DNA from: Streptococcus sp. Marseille-P6264
GTDB lineage: Bacteria; Bacillota; Bacilli; Lactobacillales; Streptococcaceae
Assembly (NCBI RefSeq): GCF_902460355.1
Contig: NZ_CABPTO010000010.1
Coordinates: 1 to 33,196 of the forward strand
Direction: 5' to 3'
Length of the DNA stretch: 33,196 nucleotides
Shown one piece after another: positions 9,942 through 19,308 of this stretch. The notes beneath the pieces were generated by a model, which was not told the origin of the DNA, ran no database searches, and worked only from the letters and a program-made list of their open reading frames with translations. Position 1 is the stretch's first letter, and each line of letters starts with the position of its first letter. The position numbers and the translations under genes are program-made.

Positions 9942-11414
9942 TTAATAATCCAAATCTTCTGCATACCCAGCTCCATTTCCTACAAAGTAGCCTGTTTTAC
10001 AGTTCATACTAAATAGGTATGTACCGTCTGGTTTATAGAGATTGTAGTAGCCATTCCCCTTGACAATGTTAACTTTTTCAAGGATAAACTGGTCTCCTGT
10101 GATATAGCCACGCTCGCGAGACACCTTGAGGATCGTTTCTAAAACACCTGGATTGAATGTCCAAGCAGGGTTGTTCACATCATCGATAGCTGCTTGATTG
10201 TAAGGTACACGGCTAAGGTGGCGCTGGAGGTTAACTCCTGCACTTGGCAGTCCGATACCAGTTTCTGCATTTCTAATGCCACTAGGATCACTAGGCGCAG
10301 GATTAACAGCTGGCTGCGTTGATGGTGCGGCTGGCACTGTTGGTGTTGTTGATGGCGCTGACGGTTCCACTGTTGGACTAGGCGCCGGTGCTGGCAACTG
10401 TTGACTGCGTCCTTGAGCAATAGCCGCCTTCAAGACCTCATCCAACTTGCCATTACCTGTCGATACATCTGGAAGATTAGCGTTTTCTTTCACTTGGGCA
10501 TCCGTCTTCAAGACACCATCAACGATAGCACCCGTATTGAATTGCGAATTCACACTTTGGATAGCAGAAATTTGCTTAACAAGATCATCATACTTCTTCT
10601 TAGCAGCTGTGTATTCTGAGCTGCCAGTTAAGACATCTAACTTAGCTTTCAGCTTATCCAAATCGCCAAACTTGTCATTTTTGATAGCTGTCTGACTACT
10701 ATCCGTAAAGAAGCTAGCATAAAGGTCTTCAAATTCTTTAGCAGCCTCTTTCCTAGATTCACTGGAACTTGCAGATTTCTTTTTGCTAGAAGAAACAGTC
10801 GAGCTGGAACCAGTTGTCGACTTGTGACTCCCCAACCCTTGATGGAAATACCAAGTCGTTCCAGCGGCAAGTGCTACAAGACCTAAGGCCGAGTATAGGA
10901 AGACTTTCTTCTTGTAGAAAGGCTTTGTCTCAGGCTCGTCCTCATCTTCAAACACTGTTGGAACTGGATTTGATACCGGCTTTGTTGCCGGGATGATTGG
11001 TGCTTCAGCTGCAACTGTTAGCGCTGGTTGTGCAGCCTTTGTAGTCTCTACGTTTGCCGAGTTTACAGTTTCTGCTTTCACTGGCTGCGCCGAAGGTGAT
11101 GCCACATTGGCAGTATTTTCCTTCGCCTGAGACTGACTCTTAAGCTGTTTGATAGTTTCTTGTATCAAAGCTTCTTTTTGTTGTGCCAGCTCTTCCATGA
11201 TTCTCAGCTTTTGGGTTTCAAATTTCCCAGCCTCGATTTCATCTCGGTGTTGCTTGATGTATTTATCAAGGATATTATCTCCTTCAGTCACACCAGCTTC
11301 GACTTCCTCGTTTTTCCGAGCAGCCTGACCGACCGTCATTTCTTTCGCATCTTCTAAGTCAAGAACGGTTTCCTTTGATTCTTGCTCTGTTGGCATCTTT
11401 TCTTCTTTGCTCAC
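9942..11414 (-). CDS. mapZ: MapZ, mid-cell-anchored protein Z (division-site marker)
   Basis: This 490-residue bitopic membrane protein positions FtsZ at midcell in streptococci. The cytoplasmic part (about 1-168) opens with the conserved stretch around TVGQAARKNEEVEAG and ILDKYIKQHRDEIEA. Thr67 in KFETQ sits where I recall a pneumococcal StkP phosphorylation site; that alignment is from memory. A single membrane segment lies at about 171-188 after KKK. The extracellular part has a charged helical subdomain (about 220-335), a Pro/Ala/Thr-rich linker (about 336-385) and a C-terminal cell-wall-binding subdomain (about 388-490) ending in the YNLYKPDGTYLF and CKTGYFVGNGAG motifs. It starts 12 bp after the rlmL stop, so the two are probably co-transcribed. 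The linker is Pro-rich, where the pneumococcal one, as I remember it, is Ser-rich. Confidence 0.92.
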   Translation of the reverse strand: MSKEEKMPTEQESKETVLDLEDAKEMTVGQAARKNEEVEAGVTEGDNILDKYIKQHRDEIEAGKFETQKLRIMEELAQQKEALIQETIKQLKSQSQAKENTANVASPSAQPVKAETVNSANVETTKAAQPALTVAAEAPIIPATKPVSNPVPTVFEDEDEPETKPFYKKKVFLYSALGLVALAAGTTWYFHQGLGSHKSTTGSSSTVSSSKKKSASSSESRKEAAKEFEDLYASFFTDSSQTAIKNDKFGDLDKLKAKLDVLTGSSEYTAAKKKYDDLVKQISAIQSVNSQFNTGAIVDGVLKTDAQVKENANLPDVSTGNGKLDEVLKAAIAQGRSQQLPAPAPSPTVEPSAPSTTPTVPAAPSTQPAVNPAPSDPSGIRNAETGIGLPSAGVNLQRHLSRVPYNQAAIDDVNNPAWTFNPGVLETILKVSRERGYITGDQFILEKVNIVKGNGYYNLYKPDGTYLFSMNCKTGYFVGNGAGYAEDLDY

Positions 11415-11426
11415 AGCATTTCCTTT

Positions 11427-12581
11427 CTAATCTAGTTGTCTTTTGACCCTTTGGCCAAAGTATTGATATAAATCAACTTTTAAAGTACCATTGTAAAGTT
11501 TTCGCTTTTTATCCGCCTGACTGCCATATTTGGCTTCAAAGGCCTCATCACTGGTCAAGATAAATTTACTCCAGGTCTTCAAAGGAGCAAAAGTTTGTCC
11601 CATTTCTTGATAGAGCTTGGTCACCGCATCATCGTCCAACAAACGCTCACCATAAGGCGGATTGGAAATAATGACACCATTGATCTTGTCCGTATGAAGG
11701 TCTTGCAGACGCATTTGCTTAAATTGAATCTGGTCAGCAACACCCGCTTCTTCCGCATTTTTCTTGGCAATCTCTACCAAACGGGCATCCAAGTCAGAAC
11801 CTGAAATATCCAGCTGAATATCTTGGTCAATCTGAGCTAGGGCCTCTGCCCGAAGCCGACGTACCAAGTCCTTATCTACCCAATTCCAGTCTTCAAAAGC
11901 AAAGGAACGGTGTAAACCTGGCGCCATCTTCATCCCAATCATAGCCGCTTCGATACAGAAGGTTCCTGATCCACAAGTCGGGTCAATCAAGGGTTTGTCC
12001 GGATACCAGTTTGACAAAAGTAAAATCGCAGCTGCCATATTTTCCTTGATTGGTGCTCCGCCCTTCTCAGTCCGATAGCCACGTTTGAACAAGCTAGAAC
12101 CACTGGTATCAATCATGACCGTTACTAAATCTTTCAAAATGGAAACTTCAATCTTAAACTCTGCTCCATTTTCCTGCAGGGGAACCCCCTCTGGACGAGC
12201 ATAATGCTTTTGCAGTTTTTTTACAACTGCTTTTTTTGAAATGGCTTGAACGCTGGGCTCGTTATGCAGTTTTGACTTGACACACTTAGCTTTAGAAATG
12301 GGAAATTTGGCACCTAAGGGCAGATAATTTTCCCAGTCCAAGGCAAAGACACCTTGAAAAAGCTCTTCAAATGTTTTGGCTGGAAATGTTCCCACAACAA
12401 TCTTGATCCGATCTGCCGAGCGCAGCCATAGATTGGTTTGAATGATGGTAGCCATGTCTCCACTAAAGCGAACACGGCCATTTTCAACCTGACAATCTAG
12501 ACCCAAATCCCGAACCTCGCGGCCTACCACAGCTTCCAGACCTGCTGCTGCAGTAGCAATTAAATTAAATCTTTCTTTCAT
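11427..12581 (-). CDS. rlmL: 23S rRNA (guanine-N2) methyltransferase, RlmL/YpsC family
   Basis: This 384-residue SAM-dependent RNA methyltransferase has an N-terminal ferredoxin-like/THUMP region (about 1-160) and a Rossmann-type catalytic domain. The SAM-binding motif I is DPTCGSGTF (200-208) and the catalytic motif IV is NPPYGERL (307-314). By family it makes m2G2445 in 23S rRNA, as the N-terminal half of E. coli RlmL does; the exact target base here is inferred. The ribosome site before ATG 12581 is weak (AAGAAAGA). It is the first gene after a strong promoter at 12693-12721 and is followed by mapZ after 12 bp, a neighbourhood known from pneumococcus. Confidence 0.88.
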   Translation of the reverse strand: MKERFNLIATAAAGLEAVVGREVRDLGLDCQVENGRVRFSGDMATIIQTNLWLRSADRIKIVVGTFPAKTFEELFQGVFALDWENYLPLGAKFPISKAKCVKSKLHNEPSVQAISKKAVVKKLQKHYARPEGVPLQENGAEFKIEVSILKDLVTVMIDTSGSSLFKRGYRTEKGGAPIKENMAAAILLLSNWYPDKPLIDPTCGSGTFCIEAAMIGMKMAPGLHRSFAFEDWNWVDKDLVRRLRAEALAQIDQDIQLDISGSDLDARLVEIAKKNAEEAGVADQIQFKQMRLQDLHTDKINGVIISNPPYGERLLDDDAVTKLYQEMGQTFAPLKTWSKFILTSDEAFEAKYGSQADKKRKLYNGTLKVDLYQYFGQRVKRQLD

Positions 12582-12692
12582 TCTTTCTTACTCTATCAAT
12601 TTCTGATTGGCTATACTCTAAAAGCTGGCCTCAGCTAGAAAGCAGAATGTTCTTGCTTGGCTCCTCATTTTGAGAAAAAACTTGCTTTCCTC

Positions 12693-12721
12693 ATTTTATC
12701 CCTTCAGCTCACTTCTGTCAA
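12693..12721 (-). promoter_or_regulatory. Strong sigma-70-type promoter for rlmL-mapZ
   Basis: Minus-strand TTGACA (12721-12716), a 17-bp spacer and TAAAAT (12698-12693) match the consensus almost perfectly. It lies just after the rnpB terminator and about 110 bp before the rlmL ATG. The leader contains a small AGCTG/CAGCT hairpin at 12623-12636. Confidence 0.8.
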
Positions 12722-12741
12722 AGGGAGTCTATACCTTAATC

Positions 12742-12764
12742 AAAAAGCTAGCATACGCTAGCTA
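12742..12764 (-). terminator. Terminator of rnpB
   Basis: AGCTAGC/GCTAGCT hairpin with a 4-base loop followed by a T run on the minus strand, directly after the 3' end of the RNase P RNA. Confidence 0.85.
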
Positions 12765-12765
12765 A

Positions 12766-13152
12766 CCTATGTGCAATTTTCTATAAGCCATGTTTTGTTC
12801 CAGAAATGACTAGGTACCATCTCCTTCGATAATCATCTGTCTACTGTTTCCAGTCAGAATGCTATGTTCGTTTCCACGCATTCCGTGCCCCGACCAAAGT
12901 TTGGGTTGCTAGCTTGAGGGGTTTACCGCGTTCCACTTCTTCTGTTTCCAGAAGAACTACGTCACTGTGGCACTTTCAGACCTATTCAGACCTATCTAAA
13001 GACTTAGCCTTTTCAGTCGCCGTAACGGATTACTCCGTCCCTAGGCTTATTGTTTCGCCTAGCACAAACACTACCAGCATCACAGCCGGTGCTAGCATGG
13101 ACTTTCCTCATGAAAATATCAAATCTTCACGCGATTATCCAAAAATTGCACT
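12766..13152 (-). ncRNA. rnpB: RNase P RNA, bacterial type B
   Basis: Catalytic RNA that matures tRNA 5' ends together with the RnpA protein. On the minus strand the conserved 5' core GAGGAAAGTCC lies at 13108-13098. The universal 3' element ACAAAACATGGCTTATAG lies at 12798-12781 (within about one base). P1 forms between TGCAATTTTT near 13150 and AAAATTGCA near 12773. The length of about 387 nt and the general layout fit the type B form of Firmicutes. Both ends are estimated from P1 and may be a few bases off. A -10-like TAATGT lies just upstream, near the gpsB stop. Confidence 0.93.
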
Positions 13153-13160
13153 CTGCAACA

Positions 13161-13505
13161 TTATTGCTCCTCGTTGTCCAGAATCTGTTTGCCAAAAACT
13201 TCTTTTTCCAAACGGCTTAAGCGTTTCAAAATATCGAAGTTTGTCGCTGTTCCCATCTGTGGCATCTCAATCGTTGGTTGAGCTGGCTGACTAGGCGCGG
13301 AAGGAGTAGGAGTTTCTTGATTCGATACTTGTTCCTTCAGAAGGGCAATCTCCTCACGCAACTCCTTTACCAAAGCTGCATAAGTTTCATAATCCTTAAT
13401 CACATCATCCAAAAACTCATCCACTTCAGCCTTGCTATATCCTCGCACTTCACGCTTAAAGTCTTGATCAAAAATATCTTTTGCTGTATAAATAATACTC
13501 GCCAT
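13161..13505 (-). CDS. gpsB: Cell-cycle protein GpsB
   Basis: A 114-residue DivIVA/GpsB-family protein that links septal and peripheral peptidoglycan synthesis and interacts with class A PBPs, EzrA and StkP in streptococci. The N-terminal membrane-binding/PBP-docking coiled coil (about 1-65) contains [20 protein letters not shown] and [15 protein letters not shown] short Pro/Ser/Gln linker leads to a C-terminal helical trimerisation segment ([14 protein letters not shown]). The chosen start gives the canonical [10 protein letters not shown] beginning and has a GGAGTGAG ribosome site; the longer frame to 13553 has no family support and runs through the promoter. Its 3' end is about 9 bp from rnpB. 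Confidence 0.94.
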   Translation of the reverse strand: MASIIYTAKDIFDQDFKREVRGYSKAEVDEFLDDVIKDYETYAALVKELREEIALLKEQVSNQETPTPSAPSQPAQPTIEMPQMGTATNFDILKRLSRLEKEVFGKQILDNEEQ

Positions 13506-13536
13506 GCTCTCACTCCAATCTAGTTTATCATATCCA

Positions 13537-13566
13537 ATTATATACGAAATCACCTATAAAAAGCAA
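13537..13566 (-). promoter_or_regulatory. Promoter of gpsB
   Basis: Minus-strand TTGCTT (13566-13561), an 18-bp spacer and TATAAT (13542-13537), about 30 bp before the gpsB ATG. Confidence 0.7.
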
Positions 13567-13576
13567 GATTTATACC

Positions 13577-14104
13577 CTACTTTTCCGAAAAAATTTCTGC
13601 AACCTCATTCAGATCATCAAATGTTAATTTTTTGATAAAATACTGTTCTTGATTCTTCATCTCCCTGTAAAGATACTTAAGATTGGTCTCATTTTCCTCA
13701 TCGTAAAACAGGTAAGCTCCATCTGTATTCTGAATCAAAAATTGGTTGTACTCGCGAAATTGACTCGGATTTTGATAGCTAGGATAAGCATATTTGACAA
13801 AATCTACTTGTTTAAAATCCGCTAGTTTAGCCTGATTTCCTTCGTTCCAATTTTTTCCCTGATCCTCAAAAAGAAAAATCGTAGCAATCTTGAAATTATA
13901 GTCTTCTCTCAATTCCTGAGCAACTTCCAAAACCCAAGCTTCAAAACCTAGATTTCCCGTAAAGATGAGCCACTCCAATCCTTCATCCAGCAGGCGCTGT
14001 AAATCCCGTCTGACTGCTTCTTTGATGATCTTGATGCGTATGTCTTTTTCATTCATAATGCCAAGTTCAAAAGCCTTATAACCTACAATTAATAGACTTG
14101 TCAT
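13577..14104 (-). CDS. ypsA: YpsA-family SLOG-domain protein (DUF1273)
   Basis: A 175-residue protein of the YpsA/DUF1273 family, a Rossmann-like SLOG fold thought to bind a nucleotide or nucleotide-derived ligand. The start [15 protein letters not shown] and the [13 protein letters not shown] stretch (about 45-57) are typical. B. subtilis YpsA has been linked to cell division; its biochemical role is not settled, and nothing here resolves it. GAGGGAG precedes ATG 14104. It diverges from recU through a 67-bp shared promoter region and is followed by gpsB after 71 bp, matching the division-gene setting. Confidence 0.85.
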   Translation of the reverse strand: MTSLLIVGYKAFELGIMNEKDIRIKIIKEAVRRDLQRLLDEGLEWLIFTGNLGFEAWVLEVAQELREDYNFKIATIFLFEDQGKNWNEGNQAKLADFKQVDFVKYAYPSYQNPSQFREYNQFLIQNTDGAYLFYDEENETNLKYLYREMKNQEQYFIKKLTFDDLNEVAEIFSEK

Positions 14105-14130
14105 TTATTCTCCCTCAAAAAATATTTTTA

Positions 14131-14139
14131 TGATATAAT
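14131..14139 (+). promoter_or_regulatory. Extended -10 promoter of recU-pbp1a
   Basis: TGATATAAT (TGn plus TATAAT at 14134-14139), about 32 bp before the recU ATG. No good -35 is visible, as is usual for extended -10 promoters. TAAGGAG serves as the recU ribosome site. Confidence 0.65.
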
Positions 14140-14160
14140 AGAGTGATGTTATTGTACCAA
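14132..14160 (-). promoter_or_regulatory. Candidate ypsA promoter
   Basis: Minus-strand TTGGTA (14160-14155), a 17-bp spacer and TATATC (14137-14132). Its -10 overlaps the recU -10 on the other strand. Confidence 0.5.
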
Positions 14161-14171
14161 TAAGGAGTTTT

Positions 14172-14777
14172 ATGGTCAACTACCCTCACAAGCTAAAAAT
14201 AAAAAGTAAATTAGCTCATCCAAGTTCAAAGACGGCTGTTAACTTTGCCAATCGTGGGATGTCTTTTGAGAAGATGATCAACGAATCCAACAACTACTAT
14301 TTGAGTAGGGGGCTCGCTGTCATTCATAAGAAACCGACACCCATTCAGATTGTCAAAGTGGACTATCCCCAACGCAGTCGTGCAAAGATTGTGGAGGCCT
14401 ATTTCCGACAGGCATCCACGACTGATTATTCTGGTGTCTTTAAGGGACATTATATTGATTTTGAAGCCAAGGAAACACGGCAAAAAACAGCCATGCCTCT
14501 GAAGAATTTCCATCTACACCAGATTGAACATATGGAGGCTGTCCTTCAGCAAAAAGGAATCTGCTTTGTCTTACTGCACTTCTCTAGCTTGCGGGAGACT
14601 TATCTACTTCCGGCATCTTATCTCATTACATTTTATAAGATGGATAAAGGTGGAAAATCCCTTCCTTTGTCTTACATTAAAGAACATGGATTTTTAATCG
14701 AAACAAAGCAATTTCCAAGCATCCCTTACCTTGAAATTATCGAACAAAAACTACTAGGTGGTATCACAAATGAATAA
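14172..14777 (+). CDS. recU: Holliday junction resolvase RecU
   Basis: A 201-residue structure-specific endonuclease that cuts Holliday junctions in recombinational repair and chromosome segregation in Firmicutes. Family signatures visible: [14 protein letters not shown] (about 24-37), the stalk-side segment [15 protein letters not shown], and the metal-binding nuclease core [20 protein letters not shown] (about 88-107), with Asp and Glu-x-Lys residues. The length matches the family. The start has a TAAGGAG ribosome site. The last 8 bp overlap pbp1a, a gene pair conserved in Gram-positives that implies translational coupling. Confidence 0.95.
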   Translation: MVNYPHKLKIKSKLAHPSSKTAVNFANRGMSFEKMINESNNYYLSRGLAVIHKKPTPIQIVKVDYPQRSRAKIVEAYFRQASTTDYSGVFKGHYIDFEAKETRQKTAMPLKNFHLHQIEHMEAVLQQKGICFVLLHFSSLRETYLLPASYLITFYKMDKGGKSLPLSYIKEHGFLIETKQFPSIPYLEIIEQKLLGGITNE

Positions 14778-16926
14778 ACAAACCCTTTTGCAGGCCTTAA
14801 AATATCTTGCAACTGCCCTCTTATCTCTCTTTATCATTGGAGTTGTGGCTGGCGTTCTTGTCTTCACATACTATGCCTCCAAGTCTCCTACCCTCTCTGA
14901 GAAGGACCTTGTCGCAACAACTTCAAGTAAGATTTACGATAGCGATAACAATCTGATTGCGGACCTCGGTTCTGAAAAGCGGGTCAATGCGTCAACAGAC
15001 CAGATCCCTACACAGCTAGTAGATGCTATCGTTGCGATTGAGGACCACCGCTTCTTTAATCACCGTGGGGTTGATTTCATTCGGATAGGAGGAGCCTTCC
15101 TAAGCAATCTGAAAGGAGGCGGACGTCAAGGGGGATCTACCTTAACCCAGCAGTTGATCAAGTTGACTTATTTCTCCACTTCCTCAGCGGATGCTACCCT
15201 TTCTCGGAAAATCCAAGAAGCATGGCTGGCAACTCAACTTGAGCGAAAGGCTACCAAGCAAGAAATCCTGACATACTATGTCAATAAAGTCTATATGTCC
15301 AATGGAAATTACGGGATGCAAACAGCTTCCCAAAGTTACTATGGCAAAGATTTGAAAGATTTGACCCTTCCTCAGATTGCCCTGCTTGCAGGAATGCCTC
15401 AGGCTCCTAACCAATACGACCCTTACACAAATCCAGAAGCAGCCACTCAGCGTCGGAATCTCGTATTATCTGAAATGTATGAACTCAAGTACATCTCACC
15501 AGAACAATACGAACAAGCTATCAATACACCAGTGACCGACGGCTTACAGAGCTTGAAAAATTCAGCTAGCTATCCTGCCTATATGGATAACTACTTAAAA
15601 GAAGTTATTGAGCAAGTCGAAGAAGAAACTGGCTACAATGTCCTTACGACTGGTATGGAAGTTTATACCAACGTTAATACCGAAGCACAGAAAAAATTGT
15701 GGGATATTTACAACACGGAAGAATATGTTGCTTATCCAGATGATGAACTGCAAGTGGCGTCAACCGTTATGGATGTTACCAACGGGAAAGTTATTGCCCA
15801 ACTGGGTGCTCGCCATCAGTCTTCCAACGTTTCTTTTGGTACCAACCAAGCAGTCGAAACAAATCGCGACTGGGGTTCTACCATGAAACCAATTACTGAT
15901 TATGCCCCAGCCTTGGAATACAATGTTTTCACTTCCACCGCTGCCTCAATCCAGGATGCTCCTTACTATTTCCCTGGAACATCTACTCCTGTCTATAACT
16001 GGGATAAACGCTATTATGGCTGGATTACTATCCAATACGCCATCCAAGAATCCCGTAACGTACCAGCCGTCAAATCGCTGGAAGCAGTCGGATTAGATAA
16101 TTCATTGAAGTTCCTCAATGGCCTTGGTATTAATTATCCTGAAATGCATTATTCTAATGCGATTTCAAGTAATACAAGCGAATCTGGCAACCAATACGGA
16201 GCAAGTAGCGAAAAAATGGCTGCTGCCTACGCTGCCTTTGCTAATGGCGGTACATATTACAAACCGCAATACGTCAACCGAGTTGTCTTTAGCGACGGTA
16301 CAGAAAAAGTCTTTTCAAATGGTGGTTCAAAAGCCATGAAGGAAACGACAGCATACATGATGACAGACATGATGAAGACCGTTCTTCAGTCCGGAACTGG
16401 TACCAATGCTGCAATTCCAGGAGTCTATCAAGCAGGTAAAACCGGTACTTCCAACTATGCAGATGATGAGCTAGAGAAGTTGACAAAACCTTACTACAGT
16501 TCTAGCATTGTCACACCAGACGAGCTATTTGTTGGCTACACTCCACAATACTCTATGGCTGTTTGGACCGGCTATTCAAACCGCCTCACTCCTGTTTTAG
16601 ATGATGGAGTTAAGGTGGCAACCGATGTTTACCGCTCTATGATGCACTATTTGACAGGTTACAGCAATGAAGACTGGACACCACCTAGCGGACTTTTCCG
16701 TAGCGGATCCTATCTCTATCTCAATGGTACTTCTACTTACAGTCGCGCTTATACCCAATCATCTTCAAGCTCCACTTCTGAGTCAAGCTCAGAATCTTCA
16801 AGTCAAAGTACGAGTGAATCTAGCGAAGAACATAGTAGTACCAACTCTAGTTCCCAAACAAGTTCAACAAGTTCTGGAACAACCAGCAGCTCAACTAGTT
16901 CTAACCAAGGAGCTGAACATCGATAA
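14770..16926 (+). CDS. pbp1a: Class A penicillin-binding protein 1a
   Basis: A 718-residue bifunctional peptidoglycan synthase. A short cytoplasmic tail and a membrane segment (about 12-35) lead to a glycosyltransferase domain (about 60-240) with [10 protein letters not shown] (91-100, catalytic Glu91) and GGSTLTQQL (121-129). The transpeptidase domain has the active-site motifs STMK (Ser370), SRN (428-430) and KTGT (557-560), the same numbers as in pneumococcal PBP1a as I recall it. The C-terminus from about 664 is an unstructured Ser/Thr/Glu-rich tail. ATG 14770 is preferred over an in-frame GTG at 14758 because it gives the family N-terminus MNKQ. It overlaps recU by 8 bp. The STMK motif has Thr371, so that classical resistance substitution is absent. 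Confidence 0.96.
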   Translation: MNKQTLLQALKYLATALLSLFIIGVVAGVLVFTYYASKSPTLSEKDLVATTSSKIYDSDNNLIADLGSEKRVNASTDQIPTQLVDAIVAIEDHRFFNHRGVDFIRIGGAFLSNLKGGGRQGGSTLTQQLIKLTYFSTSSADATLSRKIQEAWLATQLERKATKQEILTYYVNKVYMSNGNYGMQTASQSYYGKDLKDLTLPQIALLAGMPQAPNQYDPYTNPEAATQRRNLVLSEMYELKYISPEQYEQAINTPVTDGLQSLKNSASYPAYMDNYLKEVIEQVEEETGYNVLTTGMEVYTNVNTEAQKKLWDIYNTEEYVAYPDDELQVASTVMDVTNGKVIAQLGARHQSSNVSFGTNQAVETNRDWGSTMKPITDYAPALEYNVFTSTAASIQDAPYYFPGTSTPVYNWDKRYYGWITIQYAIQESRNVPAVKSLEAVGLDNSLKFLNGLGINYPEMHYSNAISSNTSESGNQYGASSEKMAAAYAAFANGGTYYKPQYVNRVVFSDGTEKVFSNGGSKAMKETTAYMMTDMMKTVLQSGTGTNAAIPGVYQAGKTGTSNYADDELEKLTKPYYSSSIVTPDELFVGYTPQYSMAVWTGYSNRLTPVLDDGVKVATDVYRSMMHYLTGYSNEDWTPPSGLFRSGSYLYLNGTSTYSRAYTQSSSSSTSESSSESSSQSTSESSEEHSSTNSSSQTSSTSSGTTSSSTSSNQGAEHR

Positions 16927-16930
16927 ACCA

Positions 16931-16962
16931 AAAAAGATTGGATTTTAAAATCCAATCTTTTT
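16931..16962. terminator. Bidirectional terminator between pbp1a and pepC
   Basis: AAAAAGATTGGAT/ATCCAATCTTTTT inverted repeat just after the pbp1a stop. A and T tracts on both sides suit both converging genes. Confidence 0.9.
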
Positions 16963-17003
16963 AGTTTAAATAAATCAATAGCGTTCTGCAATTGCTCACC
17001 CTA

Positions 17004-18350
17004 TCAAATCATTTCGCTATTAGCAAGAGCTCCCATTGGATCCCACGGTGCTAGGACAATTGGCTCTGCATTGTAGGCTGCCAACTCTTCTGGAGTCAAG
17101 AATTCTTTTCTGACTACGATTTGGTAAGTATACTCATCCATCCAAGCGTCGCTGGCGACAAAGTAACCCTTATCTCCAACCTTTTCACCCCAAGAATTTT
17201 CTACCTTCCATTTTTTAGCTTGACCCTTTTCATCCAGATCCACTCCAGCCAGTACCATGGCATGAGTCATGAGGCTTTCGCTGTAATCAAGACGACCTGC
17301 TTTGTCTTGGGTCAATTGGATATCCATGCTAGAGGTTAAATCATGCATACCTGCTTCCATGATACCAGCCTTGCGATTGCTGGATTGACCCACATCAGAG
17401 CCAAACCAAACGGTCTCACCAGCCTGCATCTGTGCAATAGCCAATTCCTTGAGACGTTTCATTTCTACATTCAAATAGCGAACAGGTTTACTGCCGACTA
17501 CATTGCCCAACATTTCGACCGTGTAAGACTTGCCATAAGGTTTATCAGCTGTTGGCGCATTGATAATAGACACATAGTCATCTAGCTTGAGGTCTACATA
17601 TTTTTGATAAAAGACCTGCGGAGTCAAATCAGCTTCCCTATGGTAGTTGCCGTCCTTGTCCCGATAATCAAAGTCAAGCTTCCGAGGCGGCAAGCCCAGC
17701 GACATCGCTAGGAAGTTGAAAATTTCCTGCAACAACTCCTCTTTCTTGGCCTGTAGATCAGCTTCATCTGCACCATTCTGAGCCAGCTCGCGTAAGATTT
17801 GCGCATCCTGACGCAAGAGTTTATTGAGCAACTGATTGAGCTCACGGCTATTGCTAGAAGAAATGGACTCTGGGTAGACTGACTTAGGCACGACGCCGTA
17901 CTTCTCAAAAAGCGCCACGACCATATCCCACTGACCGCCGTCCTGCTGAGGCGTATCTAAGAGGAACTTGACCTTGCGGCTAGTCAATTCTTGGTCAGCC
18001 GTTGCCAAAACCTGCTCCAAAAACCAGTTAGATTTTTCATACTTATCCCAAAAGAAGGTATGAGCCTGAGACAGCTCAAAATCCTCCAGCTGGAAGCCCG
18101 CAATCATCTTGTGACGGAAAGTATTGAGAGCTGCAAACATCCAGCAGCGGCCGGAAGCCTTCTGGTCACTGACCTTGTCTTTGGTGAGATCCAGTGAGAA
18201 AACAGGTGCATTTTCTACAGCAGCAGTCCGTTTTTCCAAAGAAGTCAAGAGCCCATTATGGCTAATAGCATTTTCCATCGCTGCATACTTGGGATTGGCC
18301 TCGTAAGCAGCATACAACTTATCTGTAAAATCTTGTTTTAATGAATTCAT
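17004..18350 (-). CDS. pepC: Aminopeptidase C (bleomycin-hydrolase family, C1)
   Basis: A 448-residue cytoplasmic papain-like cysteine aminopeptidase that removes N-terminal residues from peptides and helps recycle imported or internal peptides. Catalytic triad: Cys69 in SGRCWMFAALN, His363 in MTHAMVLAG and Asn385 in VENSWGE. The oxyanion Gln is expected a few residues before Cys69 (Gln63 in SDQKASG). The length is normal for PepC. AAGGAGG lies 5 bp before ATG 18350. It has its own promoter and stands alone between terminators. Confidence 0.95.
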   Translation of the reverse strand: MNSLKQDFTDKLYAAYEANPKYAAMENAISHNGLLTSLEKRTAAVENAPVFSLDLTKDKVSDQKASGRCWMFAALNTFRHKMIAGFQLEDFELSQAHTFFWDKYEKSNWFLEQVLATADQELTSRKVKFLLDTPQQDGGQWDMVVALFEKYGVVPKSVYPESISSSNSRELNQLLNKLLRQDAQILRELAQNGADEADLQAKKEELLQEIFNFLAMSLGLPPRKLDFDYRDKDGNYHREADLTPQVFYQKYVDLKLDDYVSIINAPTADKPYGKSYTVEMLGNVVGSKPVRYLNVEMKRLKELAIAQMQAGETVWFGSDVGQSSNRKAGIMEAGMHDLTSSMDIQLTQDKAGRLDYSESLMTHAMVLAGVDLDEKGQAKKWKVENSWGEKVGDKGYFVASDAWMDEYTYQIVVRKEFLTPEELAAYNAEPIVLAPWDPMGALANSEMI

Positions 18351-18376
18351 AAAATCCTCCTTGTCATTATACCTCT

Positions 18377-18404
18377 ATTATAGAACTTTAAAAAAAGAGC
18401 GCAA
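18377..18404 (-). promoter_or_regulatory. Promoter of pepC
   Basis: Minus-strand TTGCGC (18404-18399), a 16-bp spacer and TATAAT (18382-18377), close to the pepC ribosome site. Confidence 0.65.
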
Positions 18405-18406
18405 GT

Positions 18407-18433
18407 AAAAAAGTTAGGCAAGCCTAACTTTTT
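18407..18433 (-). terminator. Terminator after nadE
   Basis: AAAAAAGTTAGGC/GCCTAACTTTTT hairpin with a 2-base centre, about 50 bp after the nadE stop and directly before the pepC promoter. Confidence 0.85.
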
Positions 18434-18483
18434 CAGGATTATCTCACGTCCTAGCTAGAACTGAGAATATTTACTGGAATTTC

Positions 18484-19308
18484 TCACTTCCAAAATTCAT
18501 CAAAAATCGTAATCGGCAAATGCCGTTTGTGCTGGCCCTTATGCCACCAAGACTCGATCGTCTCTTGAGCTTGAGCCGAAACGGACTTGCCTTCGAGATA
18601 GTCGTCAATTTCATTATAGGTCACACCCAGAGCGACTTCATCAGCAATTCCAGGTTTTTCTTCTTCCAAGTCAGCCGTAGGAACCTTCTCATAGAGAGCC
18701 GGATCCGCTCCTAAAGCGGCCAAAAGCTGCTTACCTTGTCGTTTATTGAGGCGGTAAAGTGGTAAGATATCTGCTCCACCATCCCCAAACTTGGTGAAAA
18801 AGGCCGTAACATTTTCTGCTGCGTGGTCGGTCCCAATGACAGCTCCGCTATATGAACCAGCCAAAGCATACTGGGCAATCATACGGCTACGCGCTTTGAT
18901 ATTGCCCTTGTTAAAATCAGAGACTTTGGCACCTGTCGCCTCCACTGCAGCTGTCATGGCGTCAGCGGATTCCTTGATATTAACCGTCAGACTGACATCA
19001 GGCTGGATGAAAGCCAGAGCCTTTTGCGCATCATCTTCATCCGCTTGAACGCCGTAAGGCAGGCGGACAGCTATAAAACGATAGCTCTCATCTCCTGTCT
19101 CTGCCCTCATTTCTTCCACGGCTATCTGGGCCAAGCGACCAGCCAAAGTCGAGTCTTGACCACCAGAAATGCCCAGAACATAGCTTTTCAAAAAAGGATG
19201 TTTTCTCAGATAGGCCTTGAGAAAGTCCACCGTCTTGCGGATTTCTTCCTCTGGGTCAATGACGGGCTTGACGCCCAGTTGGCGGATGATTTCTTCTTGT
19301 AGGCTCAT
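18484..19308 (-). CDS. nadE: NH3-dependent NAD+ synthetase
   Basis: A 274-residue enzyme that amidates nicotinate adenine dinucleotide to NAD+ using ATP and ammonia. The ATP-pyrophosphatase P-loop is SGGQDS (48-53). The protein has no N-terminal glutaminase domain, so it is the short ammonia-dependent form. The C-terminal [17 protein letters not shown] segment is typical. The ATG overlaps the pncB stop by 4 bp (ATGA), so the two are translationally coupled, and together they cover the first and last steps of nicotinate salvage. The middle step (nadD) is not in the window. Confidence 0.96.
   Translation of the reverse strand: MSLQEEIIRQLGVKPVIDPEEEIRKTVDFLKAYLRKHPFLKSYVLGISGGQDSTLAGRLAQIAVEEMRAETGDESYRFIAVRLPYGVQADEDDAQKALAFIQPDVSLTVNIKESADAMTAAVEATGAKVSDFNKGNIKARSRMIAQYALAGSYSGAVIGTDHAAENVTAFFTKFGDGGADILPLYRLNKRQGKQLLAALGADPALYEKVPTADLEEEKPGIADEVALGVTYNEIDDYLEGKSVSAQAQETIESWWHKGQHKRHLPITIFDEFWK

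Noticed and set aside
12914..13294. Plus-strand frame of 126 codons
   Set aside because: Covers the RNase P RNA and the end of gpsB on the other strand; no ribosome site and no family resemblance.
14758..14769. GTG start for pbp1a at 14758
   Set aside because: Adds four residues not typical of PBP1a; ATG 14770 gives the family N-terminus.
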